Shown one piece after another: positions 27,876 through 36,576 of a stretch of DNA of 64,000 nucleotides. Both the position numbers and the translations under genes were made by a program. Position 1 is the stretch's first letter. Each line of letters begins with the position of its first letter. This stretch comes from Aliidiomarina quisquiliarum. GTDB lineage: Bacteria; Pseudomonadota; Gammaproteobacteria; Enterobacterales; Alteromonadaceae. The notes beneath the pieces were generated by a model. That model was not told the origin of the DNA. It did no database searches and saw nothing but the letters and a program-made list of their open reading frames with translations. The DNA lies in contig NZ_JAMFTN010000053.1 of assembly GCF_023922585.1 (NCBI RefSeq), positions 80,846 to 144,845 of the forward strand, given 5' to 3'.

Positions 27876-28637
27876 GTGGATATAGCAACAATTATTGGGA
27901 TTGTAGGAGCGGTAGCTTTTGTTGTCATGGCTATGCTGATGAATGGTGAACTGATCCTTTACATTAACATTCCTTCCATTCTCATTGTATTCGGCGGCAC
28001 CCTGTTTGTTGCGTTAGCAAGCTTTACTTTAGGGCAGTTTTTGGGTGCCGGTAAAGTGGCAGTGAAAGCCTTTAGCTTTAAAGCCGAGTCGCCACTAGAC
28101 TTAATTGATAAAGCAGTAGAAATGGCCGATGCGGCGCGTAAAGGCGGGTTTTTAGCATTGGAAGAAACAGAAATAGCGAACAGGTTTTTTCGCAAAGGGA
28201 TCGATATGCTGGTGGACGGTCACGACGCTGAAGTGGTCCGCCAAACCTTACAAAAAGATATAGACCTTACCTACCAAAGGCACGACCAAGGTGCCAGTAT
28301 ATTCCAAGCCATGGCCGACACCGCGCCCGCCATGGGGATGATAGGTACACTTATTGGCTTGGTGGCTATGTTAGCGAACATGGACGACCCTAAAGCCATT
28401 GGTCCGGCCATGGCGGTAGCTTTATTAACCACTCTTTATGGGGCTTTTATGGCGAACGTTATTTGTTTGCCTATTGTGGCCAAGTTAAAGCTACGCATGG
28501 AAGAAGAAAAACTTAACCAAGAACTAATGCTCGACGCAGTATTAGGTATTCAAGATGGGCAAAACCCCCGAATTATTGAAGGCTTATTGAAAAACTATCT
28601 CGCTGAATCGAAGCGCGTTAAAGACGACGAAGAGTAG
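27876..28637 (+). CDS. pomA: Flagellar motor stator protein PomA (MotA family)
   Basis: Translation most likely starts at GTG 27876-27878 behind GAGGAGA; the longer frame from 27744 adds residues foreign to the family and would overlap the sigma-28 promoter. The 253-residue protein has four membrane helices (VDIATIIGIVGAVAFVVMAML first). The cytoplasmic loop carries charged residues for rotor contact, and TAPAMGMIGTLIGLVAMLANMDDP is the TM3 signature of the ion channel. The length and opening match the sodium-driven PomA of vibrios better than E. coli MotA (295). It drives rotation together with the MotB/PomB product. Confidence 0.93.
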   Translation: MDIATIIGIVGAVAFVVMAMLMNGELILYINIPSILIVFGGTLFVALASFTLGQFLGAGKVAVKAFSFKAESPLDLIDKAVEMADAARKGGFLALEETEIANRFFRKGIDMLVDGHDAEVVRQTLQKDIDLTYQRHDQGASIFQAMADTAPAMGMIGTLIGLVAMLANMDDPKAIGPAMAVALLTTLYGAFMANVICLPIVAKLKLRMEEEKLNQELMLDAVLGIQDGQNPRIIEGLLKNYLAESKRVKDDEE

Positions 28638-28648
28638 GAATAGAATTT

Positions 28649-29593
28649 ATGTCATTACCAGCCTTAGAGAAAAAGTGCCCGAAGTGCCCGCCGAAAGGGT
28701 TAGCACCATGGATGGCAACTTTTGCTGATTTAATGGCGCTGTTAATGTGTTTTTTCGTTCTGCTATTAGCCTTTTCAGAAATGGACGTACTGCGCTTTAA
28801 ACAAATAGCCGGTTCGATGAAATTTGCCTTCGGCGTGCAAAACAAAATTGAGGTGACCGACATTCCTCGTGGTACAAGTGTAATTGCTCTCGAATTTAGG
28901 CCTGGGCGGCCTGATCCAACCCCAATAGAAACCATCCAACAGCAAACCCTTGATATGACCCAGCAGTCGCTAGACTTTCAAGACGGTAAAGACGCTAACC
29001 AAGGTGGCAGCGAAATATCTAAAGGCGGGCAAAGTACTTCTACCGACGACGTAAGCACCATGGAAGCCCGAGAGTCGAGTGAAAGTACTAGCGTACAGGT
29101 TAATCAAGAATTAGCTGAATTAATGATGCGGCTTGAAAGCGAATTCGCCGAGCAGTTAGACGATGGTGCCATTGAGCTTGAGCAACTAGGGCAGCAAATT
29201 CTAATTCGAGTAAACGAACAAGGTACTTTTCCCCAGGGATCGGCGTTTTTACAACCACAGTTTCGCCCCGTGATACGTAAAATAGCCGAGGCAATAGGAG
29301 ATATTCCAGGTGAAGTTACTATTTCAGGGCATACGGACAACTTAGTTATTCGTTCCGAAATGCATAGTTCAAATTGGGACCTTTCCAGCCAGCGCGCAGT
29401 AAGTGTAGCCGAAGAAATGTCACGATCTAGTAACTTTGACGCTAGCCGCATGACAGTGATGGGTTATGCCGACACCCGGCCATTAGTACCCAATAATACA
29501 GCCGACAACCGGCGCCGTAACCGCCGAGTTGAAATTGCTATTTTACAAGGGCGGGCTTACGAGAGCGAGCCCATAACCACCAATGACGAGTAG
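28649..29593 (+). CDS. motB: Flagellar motor stator protein MotB/PomB
   Basis: The 314-residue protein has KKCPKCPPKGLAPWMATFADLMALLMCFFVLLLAFSEMD at the start: one membrane helix with the ion-carrying Asp in ATFADLMALLM, as in PomB. A linker rich in serine and glutamine follows. The OmpA-like peptidoglycan domain (about 180-305) contains SGHTDN, SSNWDLSSQRAVSVAEEM and NRRRNRRVEIAI. It starts 11 bases after pomA. As in PomB, the N-terminus has two Cys before the helix. Together the two proteins anchor the ion channel to the wall. Confidence 0.93.
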   Translation: MSLPALEKKCPKCPPKGLAPWMATFADLMALLMCFFVLLLAFSEMDVLRFKQIAGSMKFAFGVQNKIEVTDIPRGTSVIALEFRPGRPDPTPIETIQQQTLDMTQQSLDFQDGKDANQGGSEISKGGQSTSTDDVSTMEARESSESTSVQVNQELAELMMRLESEFAEQLDDGAIELEQLGQQILIRVNEQGTFPQGSAFLQPQFRPVIRKIAEAIGDIPGEVTISGHTDNLVIRSEMHSSNWDLSSQRAVSVAEEMSRSSNFDASRMTVMGYADTRPLVPNNTADNRRRNRRVEIAILQGRAYESEPITTNDE

Positions 29594-29645
29594 TAGCAAG
29601 GCTTGCTTTACGGTATAATCTTGCTCTTTTACACAGGGCAGATTC

Positions 29646-31109
29646 ATGAAATTTATTCTTCGGTTGCAGGCAGAAATAACTGTTAAAAGCAAAACGCTAC
29701 GAAAGCGGCACGGTACTGTGCTGTCGAGTAACGTGCGTAACCTAGTTAAAAAGGTTACCGAAGAAGCGGCAGTGCGTTGGCTTTGGGATAAAATAGAAGT
29801 TGAAATACCCAACAACGAAGGGTTAGCCGAACAGGTGCGAAAAGCACTGGTATGTATTCCTGGAATTGCCCATATTGAAGAAGTAATTGAAGCGGAATTT
29901 GTAGATTTCGAAGGTGCCTTGCAGTTTGTTATTGAAAATATGGCACCTACTTTAGCTCATAAAACCTTTGCGGTACGTATAAAGCGCAAAGGTAAGCATG
30001 ACTTTTCCTCGCAAGATCTGGCCGTGTATATTGGTGGTGGTATTCGTGCCCGTGTTGAAGGTGCAACAGTTAAATTAGTTCAGCCAGAAGAAACGGTGCA
30101 GCTGTGGCTCGACAATAAAACCTTAAGTCTTCAGGTTGCCCGCTTTACGGGTATTGGTGGTTACCCATTACCAACTCAGGAAACAGTGTTGTCACTAATT
30201 TCGGGTGGCTTCGATTCTGCCGTAGCGAGTTACCAATTTATTCGTCGTGGTGCCCGCACGCACTTTTGCTTTTTTAATTTAGGTGGCGCTGAAGCTCATG
30301 AAGCGGCGGTACGCGAAGTGGCATACTTTATTTGGCAAAAATACAGCTCAACGCACCCGGTAAAGTTTATTAGCGTAGATCTTTCGCCTATTGTAGAGGC
30401 TATTTTAAGCCAAGAAGAGCAAGGCGTTATGGGTGTGTTGTTAAAGCGCGCCATGCTACGAGCTGCTTCTTTGGTTGCTTCCAAACTAAATGTGCAGGCA
30501 CTGGTTACTGGCGAGGCCATGGGGCAAGTGTCGAGCCAAACTTTAAGTAATTTACAGGTTATTGACGAAGTAACCTCTACGCTTGTATTACGCCCTTTGA
30601 TTACAATGGACAAACAACACATTGTCGACATTGCACGCGACATTGGTGTTGAGCAAATGGCTGCTGCTATACCAGAATATTGTGGTGTTATTTCGAAGAA
30701 GCCTACGGTAAAAGCAAAGCGTGGTGTGGTACATGCGGCTGAAGCTGGTATTACTGACGTAATGATTGAACATGCAGTGAATACAGCGCCAGTGCGTGAT
30801 ATACGCGACGTACACGAAAATCCGTGCACCTTTATGCCGACTATAATTAAGTGCGCAGAAGAACTACCAGAAGGGGCTTTGGTAGTTGACATTCGCAGCC
30901 CAGAAGAAGAAGACGACGCACCGCTGCAGCTCGATGGTATGGAAGTAGAACACATTCCATTTTTCAAACTAGCGCGTGCTATGCAAGGCAAAGCCACAGA
31001 GCGTACGTACGTTTTGTATTGCCAGCAAGGTGTAATGAGTCGTTTGCAAGCAATATCATTAAAAGACCAAGGCTTTGCCAACCTTGCTGTTTATGAACCT
31101 ACCCGCTAA
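29646..31109 (+). CDS. thiI: tRNA uridine 4-sulfurtransferase ThiI
   Basis: The 487-residue protein has all three parts of the E. coli-type ThiI. Residues 1-165 are the NFLD and THUMP RNA-binding domains. The PP-loop ATP site is SLISGGFDSAVASYQF (about 180-195). A C-terminal rhodanese domain runs from about 400, with the sulfur-carrying Cys in LYCQQGVMSR. It makes 4-thiouridine at tRNA position 8 and supplies sulfur for the thiazole of thiamine. Cys in PEYCGVIS is the second catalytic cysteine. A TATAAT at 29614-29619 may be its -10 element, although the -35 is poor. Confidence 0.97.
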   Translation: MKFILRLQAEITVKSKTLRKRHGTVLSSNVRNLVKKVTEEAAVRWLWDKIEVEIPNNEGLAEQVRKALVCIPGIAHIEEVIEAEFVDFEGALQFVIENMAPTLAHKTFAVRIKRKGKHDFSSQDLAVYIGGGIRARVEGATVKLVQPEETVQLWLDNKTLSLQVARFTGIGGYPLPTQETVLSLISGGFDSAVASYQFIRRGARTHFCFFNLGGAEAHEAAVREVAYFIWQKYSSTHPVKFISVDLSPIVEAILSQEEQGVMGVLLKRAMLRAASLVASKLNVQALVTGEAMGQVSSQTLSNLQVIDEVTSTLVLRPLITMDKQHIVDIARDIGVEQMAAAIPEYCGVISKKPTVKAKRGVVHAAEAGITDVMIEHAVNTAPVRDIRDVHENPCTFMPTIIKCAEELPEGALVVDIRSPEEEDDAPLQLDGMEVEHIPFFKLARAMQGKATERTYVLYCQQGVMSRLQAISLKDQGFANLAVYEPTR

Positions 31110-31144
31110 TAACACTATAAAAAGCAAAGGAAGCTGTTAACCTT

Positions 31145-31513
31145 ATGTTAGTACTGCATTTTTTACGCCGGCACGGGCGTCTCATTTTCATTTTAACTTT
31201 GGTGCTGGTTTCTTTTGCACTATTAGCGCAAAGGCCACCTAAACCAGCCGCATTTTCTTTTCAACATGCAGACAAAGTTGCACATATAGGGGTGTTTTTT
31301 GTGCTTGCATTAACTTTGCACTTAGCCTTTAGGCCGCGGGTGTGGGCGGGTATGTTGCTGTTACTGCTTTACGGCGTGGCTATTGAAATAATTCAACATT
31401 ATGTACCCGGCCGGGGCGCCGAATTGCTAGATGTGGTGGCGGACATGGTGGGTGCCGCCACATTTTATACAGCTTGGTGGGGTAGCAAACGGCTAGGGTT
31501 TTTTAGCCGCTGA
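31145..31513 (+). CDS. VanZ-like family membrane protein
   Basis: The 122-residue protein has four hydrophobic segments. DKVAHIGVFFVLALTLHLAF (about 42-61) and AIEIIQHYVPGRGAELLDVVADMVGA (about 79-104) are the charged motifs typical of VanZ-like proteins. VanZ confers low-level teicoplanin resistance in enterococci, but most chromosomal relatives have no known role. AGGAAG lies 11 bases before the ATG. The last 21 bases overlap the 3' end of srmB on the opposite strand. Confidence 0.8.
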   Translation: MLVLHFLRRHGRLIFILTLVLVSFALLAQRPPKPAAFSFQHADKVAHIGVFFVLALTLHLAFRPRVWAGMLLLLLYGVAIEIIQHYVPGRGAELLDVVADMVGAATFYTAWWGSKRLGFFSR

Positions 31514-32716
31514 CTTTCTCTTCTTCTTTTTTGGCTTTTTCTTTTTGCTCTTCTTGTGTGGGTCAGGGAATTTAAACTTTGGGCGCAAGCTTTCAATAAT
31601 GCGGCGCTCAATTTTAGTGTCTAAATACCTTTCTATGCGGCCAAGGCATTCTGCGTCATGGGCTTCTACTAAAGAAATAGCATTACCTTTTTTGCCCGCG
31701 CGGCCAGTACGGCCAATGCGATGCACATAACTGTCGCCGCGGCGCGGCATGTCGTAATTAATGACTAATTCAACGTCTGGAATATCTATACCACGGGCAG
31801 CTACATCGGTCGCTACCATAACCCGTGCCCGCAAGTCGTGAAATGCTTTCAGCCTAGTTTGGCGTTCTGCCTGTGGTAATTGTCCTTCTAAAGAAACGGT
31901 AGGAAAGCCCTTCGACTTTAATAAGGGTTCTAATTCGTGTACCTTGTCGCGTTTACGCACAAATACCAGCACTCGGCCGGTAACAGTTTTTAACAAATGC
32001 TCTAAAACCAGCAGCTTGTGCGGGGCGTCGTCAATAACGTGCACCCATTGATTGATTTTACCCCGTTCGCGCTTAGGTGGCTCGGCTTCAACCACAACCG
32101 GCTCGCTTAAAGCCTGTTTAGAGAAAGCCTTAAGTGAATGGTGATCAGCCGTTGCTGAGAATAGCATGCGCTGCCTTAAACTAGGCGCTTCACTTTGAAT
32201 TTGCTCAACGGCACCACGAAAACCCATGTCGAGCAAGCGGTCGCCTTCGTCAAGTATGAGTAGTTCTAAATCTTCAGCGCTAAATTGCTCAGCCGCCAAG
32301 TAGTCAATTAAACGGCCTGGCGTAGCTACGATAAAGTCGATGTTTTTTTCTAAGGCGCCTAAATGACTGCCGTAGTTTACCCCGCCCGTAATTGTTAGGC
32401 AGTTGAAGTCGCCAACAGCTGCAAGCTGTTCTGCCACTCGGCCAATTTGTTCGGCCAGTTCGCGGGTAGGTACCAGCACTAAGGCGCGTGCACTACCCGG
32501 CGCGCGGCGTGGGAAATCAAGTAAGTATTGAAATATAGGCAATAAATATGCGAGAGTTTTACCGGTACCCGTAGGAGAAGTGGCTAAAATATCATGCCCT
32601 TCCATAGCTAAAGGGATTACCTCATGCTGAATACGCGTCGGTTTATTAAGATTAAGCTCAAGTAGCACATGAATTAATTCGGGGGCGAGCTCAAGTTGTT
32701 GCCAGTCAGGAGTCAT
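31493..32716 (-). CDS. srmB: DEAD-box RNA helicase SrmB
   Basis: With the start at ATG 32714-32716 (MTPDWQQLELAPEL) the protein has 407 residues. The longer frame from 32830 adds 38 residues unlike the family. The Q motif ends PTRIQHEVIP. Motif I is SPTGTGKT, Ia PTREL, Ib TPGR, II DEGD (in place of DEAD), III SAT, V ATDVAARGID and VI HRIGRTGR. LLDFPRR after motif I is shared with E. coli SrmB, which helps 50S ribosome assembly. SrmB of E. coli is 444 residues; this one is shorter with a compact lysine-rich tail (KKSKKKKPKKKKRK) that likely binds RNA. Confidence 0.9.
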   Translation of the reverse strand: MTPDWQQLELAPELIHVLLELNLNKPTRIQHEVIPLAMEGHDILATSPTGTGKTLAYLLPIFQYLLDFPRRAPGSARALVLVPTRELAEQIGRVAEQLAAVGDFNCLTITGGVNYGSHLGALEKNIDFIVATPGRLIDYLAAEQFSAEDLELLILDEGDRLLDMGFRGAVEQIQSEAPSLRQRMLFSATADHHSLKAFSKQALSEPVVVEAEPPKRERGKINQWVHVIDDAPHKLLVLEHLLKTVTGRVLVFVRKRDKVHELEPLLKSKGFPTVSLEGQLPQAERQTRLKAFHDLRARVMVATDVAARGIDIPDVELVINYDMPRRGDSYVHRIGRTGRAGKKGNAISLVEAHDAECLGRIERYLDTKIERRIIESLRPKFKFPDPHKKSKKKKPKKKKRKSAAKKP

Positions 32717-32820
32717 AATGGTGATAGCTCTAGCTAAAGTTACTGAATTAACACGATGATACCTGAATTCGGTCCGCGGAACACGATAAAGCGCTTTATG
32801 CGTAGTGAGTAAAAGTAACA

Positions 32821-33648
32821 ATGGCAACACAACAAGCTTTCTTGAAAATCTTAGAACACGACATTGCTAGCGACGAATTATGCTTGCCAACCTTACCTGA
32901 AATTGCCGTGCGAGTGCAGCAAGCGGTTAATAACCCCGACTCGTCGGTGCATGACATTATTGGGGTTATTAGCCGCGATCCTGCATTAAGTGCGCGTATG
33001 GTGCGGCTAGCGAATAGTCCTTGGTTAGCGGGCACAGTGAAGGTAGACAGCTTACAGCAAGCGGTAGCGCGAATTGGCTTATGGCAAGTGCGAAGTATTG
33101 TGGTAGGTTTAGCTGTGGAGCAATTGTTTGAAGCGCGCAACGACATTGTACGTCGGCGTATACATCAGTGCTGGGCAGAAAGTAGTGCCTTAACTGCAGC
33201 TGTACTCACGCTGCTACGGGCTTATAAGGGGCCAGCAAAGTTACAACAACATACGGCAGCACTTATGGCTATGACTAGCCAAATAGGAGCTTTACCCGTA
33301 CTTACTTTAGCCGAGCAGCATGCCAGTACCTTTGCGAACCCTACTCTACTGAATAAAGTTATTCCCTTGCTTACACCATCGTTAAACAGACAAATCATGC
33401 AGGCATGGGCGTTTACCGACCAGCAAGTGCATGTGGGGGGCCATTGGCAAGGCGGTATTGTTAGTTTTCAGCCTTCTTATTTAAGTGCACTGCAATTAGC
33501 TGGCATATTAATAGGGGTGCATACGGCGCCACACGAGGAAGCATTGCTTAGTTGCTTTGTGCAAACAGGCTTATTGCCAAGCCCAGAGTGGTGGCAGCTG
33601 AAGCATGTGCAGCAAGAATATAAAAGCATTCTTGCTGCTTTTCGCTAA
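32821..33648 (+). CDS. HDOD domain protein
   Basis: The 275-residue protein is an HDOD domain over residues 15-215: LPTLPEIAVRVQQAVNNPDSSVHDIIGVISRDPALSARMVRLANSPW is the family opening, and TAALMAMTSQIGALPVLTL the later helix. HDOD proteins resemble HD phosphohydrolases but lack the metal-binding HD pair and are thought to act in signalling. There is no second recognisable domain, and the end (about 215-275) is helical. It is divergent from srmB (104 bases between starts) and converges on rdgC. No strong ribosome site is seen. Confidence 0.85.
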   Translation: MATQQAFLKILEHDIASDELCLPTLPEIAVRVQQAVNNPDSSVHDIIGVISRDPALSARMVRLANSPWLAGTVKVDSLQQAVARIGLWQVRSIVVGLAVEQLFEARNDIVRRRIHQCWAESSALTAAVLTLLRAYKGPAKLQQHTAALMAMTSQIGALPVLTLAEQHASTFANPTLLNKVIPLLTPSLNRQIMQAWAFTDQQVHVGGHWQGGIVSFQPSYLSALQLAGILIGVHTAPHEEALLSCFVQTGLLPSPEWWQLKHVQQEYKSILAAFR

Positions 33649-33667
33649 CAAAAGGGTAAATTAATAA

Positions 33668-34573
33668 TTAGGCCTCACGAGGCTCTAGGGTAAGAACGGT
33701 TTCTAATTCGTTGAGTAGCTCGGCGAACTCACCAAACATCAACGCGAAGTCGGCGTCAAGCTGCTCTGCAGCGTCAGTAGTGTGGTCTTGATCGCGTTGT
33801 TCTAGCACCATGTCGGCAAACTTAATGCGTTTTATGGCGTAGTCGTCGCTTAATAAGAAAGATAACCGGTTTGGCCAACCTAAGCCAAGCTCGGTAACGT
33901 GCTTGTCGTGGTCTAAATGCTGGGTTACTTCAGGCACCACTAAGTCGTGACGGCGTAAACGTACCACCATGCCTTCTTCTTTACTGCTTTTTAATTCGGC
34001 GTCTTCGCCAAGTTCAAAGGGCGTTGCTGCGGCACCTTCTTTCACCCACTGCGTTAAGCAATGCGTAGCAGGGTACTCTGGTCCCCATGGGCGTACCGGC
34101 AGAGAACCTAAACAAGAGCGTAACTGTGCGGTAAACTCTTCTGCTCGTGTGGCCGAGGAAGTATCAACTAACACCCGCTGGTTTTTCATGTCGATCATGC
34201 CCCAAGTTACTGAATAACGGCTAAGGGCGCGGGGTAGTAAGTTGTGTACGATATCTTCTTTCAGTGCTTGTTGCTCTTTGCGTGGCATGGGGCGCGCATG
34301 CTCGAGTTCATAGGCTTCTTTGCGCTGCTCAAGTTCAGACTTTACCGCACTGGCAGGCATAACTTTTTCTTCTTTTCGCAAGCATAGTAATACCGCGTCT
34401 TGGCGTATGAGCGCATATTCACCGCTGTCGCGGATTGGGGTTATCCAGCCAATACTTGCAGGCTCGGTGCTACTGCAAGGTTTAAAGCTACGCTCGGTAA
34501 GTAAAGCTTGAAAGTCGTCGGCTAACTGAAATTCTTGGGTAAACTGATACACCCTGAGGTTTTTAAACCACAT
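33668..34573 (-). CDS. rdgC: Recombination-associated protein RdgC
   Basis: The 301-residue protein matches E. coli RdgC in length (303) and sequence: MWFKNLRVYQFT at the start, GWITP near residue 43, LPRALSRYSVTWGMID and KRIKFADMVLEQ. RdgC forms a ring-shaped dimer around DNA and limits RecA activity. Single gene, GGAG before the ATG. It is flanked by the converging HDOD gene and the upstream histidine kinase gene on the same strand. Confidence 0.97.
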   Translation of the reverse strand: MWFKNLRVYQFTQEFQLADDFQALLTERSFKPCSSTEPASIGWITPIRDSGEYALIRQDAVLLCLRKEEKVMPASAVKSELEQRKEAYELEHARPMPRKEQQALKEDIVHNLLPRALSRYSVTWGMIDMKNQRVLVDTSSATRAEEFTAQLRSCLGSLPVRPWGPEYPATHCLTQWVKEGAAATPFELGEDAELKSSKEEGMVVRLRRHDLVVPEVTQHLDHDKHVTELGLGWPNRLSFLLSDDYAIKRIKFADMVLEQRDQDHTTDAAEQLDADFALMFGEFAELLNELETVLTLEPREA

Positions 34574-34620
34574 GCGAAACTCCGGGTTAAAGGAACGAAA
34601 GGGAAAACATTCTAGCGGTT

Positions 34621-36393
34621 CTAAAGAGAGCTGTCAGTTGGTTTGTCGCCTAGCAGGTTTACTGGAAAGCTAAACTCATACTTTAATCCTTTACCTTGAT
34701 GGCTGCTTACTTGAAGGCTGCCGGCTAGGGTGTCGTGAATAAGGGTATAAATTATATGGGCACCTAAACCACTGCCACCACGGTCGGCTTTGGTGGTAAA
34801 GAAGGGATCAAATAAATGTTCTAGTTGATCGGATGACAAGCCTATACCGTCGTCTTCATAAACAAAATGAAGCATACCGTTGCTGGTACTATCGGGCTCT
34901 AAATGAACGTGAATATGAATACAGCCATTAGTCTTATTGTCGAAACCGTGGATATAGGAATTTAAAATCATGTTGGTTAAAATTTGCGCTAAGGCACCCG
35001 CCTGGAAGCGAGCTTTTAAGCCTTTATCACAGTCTACGTGTAGTGCAATGGCTTTTTCTTTTAAACGTGGTTTTAACGAGCGAATAACGTTATCAATATA
35101 TTCATGCACAAATATGTCACGAAACGCTCCCGAGCTTTGGTTTACAGCAACATCTTTAAAGCTGGCCATAAGCTCACGAGCGCGATGCAAGTTATTTTCA
35201 AGTAGCTGCACGCTTTCACGGGCGTCACTAATAAAACGAGTCATTTGTGACTGGGTTAAGCTTTGTTCGTCTAGCGCAATTGCCATGGTTTCAATACGAT
35301 CAGCTAAAAACGAGGTGGCGGTAACGCCAATACCAATAGGCGTATTTACGTCATGCACAATAGCAGACACCAAGCCGCCCAAGGAGGCGAGCTTGTCTGA
35401 CTGTACTAATTGATGCTGTGCTTTTTGTATGGTTTCTAGTGAGTCGCGTAACCGTTCGTTGGTACGCTTTAAAGTTGCTTCGGTTAACTTACGTTGTTGT
35501 ATTTCTCGCTCGAGGGCAAACTGGCGTTGCTCTAGCTCCATGCGGCGCTCTTCTATATCAAGCATTAGCTTACTCATACCAGAGGTTTTTCGTGCCACAT
35601 CTTGCTCAAGTAAATCATTTTGCTCGTCGAGGCGTCGATTAGCATGCACCAACATTTCTTTCGTTAACCCTAAGCTTTTTTGATACTCCTGAATACGATC
35701 AATTAAATCGTTGTAGGCGGCTTCTAAAATTCCAAACTCGTTGTTTTTTTCACCACTTAAGTTTATCCGTGACTCACCAAGAGTGTCGGGTTGAAAGCTT
35801 TCCAGTTGCATGGTTAGCTCTTGCATGGGGCGGGTTAAGCGCCGATTAAAGGCAAAAGAAAAGAGTAGTAAAAGGAAAAAACTTTTAATTATGGCATTAC
35901 CAAACAAAAACAACATGCTTACTTTTAAGCGGTCAATAGCAACGTCGCGGCTAGAAAATAAGGTAACATCGCCCACCAAGGTAGACTGGCCAGAAAACTC
36001 GAATGCAAGGGGGCTATAGTGGCCAAACACACCATTGCGGTCGGCAAGAACCTCAGGGCTAATTGGCTTACTGGGCAAACCCTCTAGCGCTTGAGTGATA
36101 CCAAGCTGCCGAATAACCTGGCCTTGGTCGTCACGAATAATAAGCCCGGAAATAGCCGGAATAGTAATTAAACCTTCGGCAATGGCGTCAATTTGCTGTG
36201 AATTAAACTCCCATAAAGAACGGGTTAAACTGGCCGCAATGGTGCTTTGTTGATTTTTTAGCTCATTTGCTAAAGCCCGTTTCGTGTTATTGTATTCACT
36301 AATGATATGGGCGCAGGTTACAATAAAAGTGATCGCAAAATACACCGAAAGTACACGGGTGAGTAGGCTGCGCGATATACTTTTATATTGCAC
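34621..36393 (-). CDS. Membrane-bound sensor histidine kinase (orphan)
   Basis: The 590-residue protein starts at GTG (36391-36393) behind AAAGGA. TM1 covers residues 13-32, a periplasmic sensor domain of about 120 residues follows, and TM2 covers 158-182. A HAMP-like segment and a long coiled coil (about 230-335) come next. The phosphoacceptor His347 lies in IVHDVNTP, an H-box of the HExxNP-like class. The ATPase domain shows N box LTNMILNSYIHG, YEDDGIGL, FDPFFTT and GGSGLGAHIIY. No response regulator gene adjoins it, so its partner and stimulus are unknown. Confidence 0.88.
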   Translation of the reverse strand: MQYKSISRSLLTRVLSVYFAITFIVTCAHIISEYNNTKRALANELKNQQSTIAASLTRSLWEFNSQQIDAIAEGLITIPAISGLIIRDDQGQVIRQLGITQALEGLPSKPISPEVLADRNGVFGHYSPLAFEFSGQSTLVGDVTLFSSRDVAIDRLKVSMLFLFGNAIIKSFFLLLLFSFAFNRRLTRPMQELTMQLESFQPDTLGESRINLSGEKNNEFGILEAAYNDLIDRIQEYQKSLGLTKEMLVHANRRLDEQNDLLEQDVARKTSGMSKLMLDIEERRMELEQRQFALEREIQQRKLTEATLKRTNERLRDSLETIQKAQHQLVQSDKLASLGGLVSAIVHDVNTPIGIGVTATSFLADRIETMAIALDEQSLTQSQMTRFISDARESVQLLENNLHRARELMASFKDVAVNQSSGAFRDIFVHEYIDNVIRSLKPRLKEKAIALHVDCDKGLKARFQAGALAQILTNMILNSYIHGFDNKTNGCIHIHVHLEPDSTSNGMLHFVYEDDGIGLSSDQLEHLFDPFFTTKADRGGSGLGAHIIYTLIHDTLAGSLQVSSHQGKGLKYEFSFPVNLLGDKPTDSSL

Positions 36394-36576
36394 GTAGTAA
36401 ATCCTTTACAAAAATAATTGTAGGCATTAGTTATCCATGGGTTTAAAAGTACCCAACAGCGGCAGATAGCGCAATACTAATACATGAGTAAATGGGTGAA
36501 TTAACTACTTAGCGTTTTATTCACAGAATAAGGCACCATTCTTTTCAACAAGCAGTTTTTACTGCTAGGAGCCCCC

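Noticed and set aside
30296..31081. Long minus-strand frame of 261 residues opposite thiI
   Set aside because: The predicted protein is rich in serine, threonine and cysteine without any motif, and it is a mirror of the ThiI codons.
32717..32830. N-terminal extension of srmB
   Set aside because: The extra 38 residues do not resemble SrmB, lie in the divergent promoter region and overlap the HDOD gene start.
36421..36576. Pho box before the porin gene
   Set aside because: I found no pair of TGTCA-type repeats with the right spacing in this stretch.
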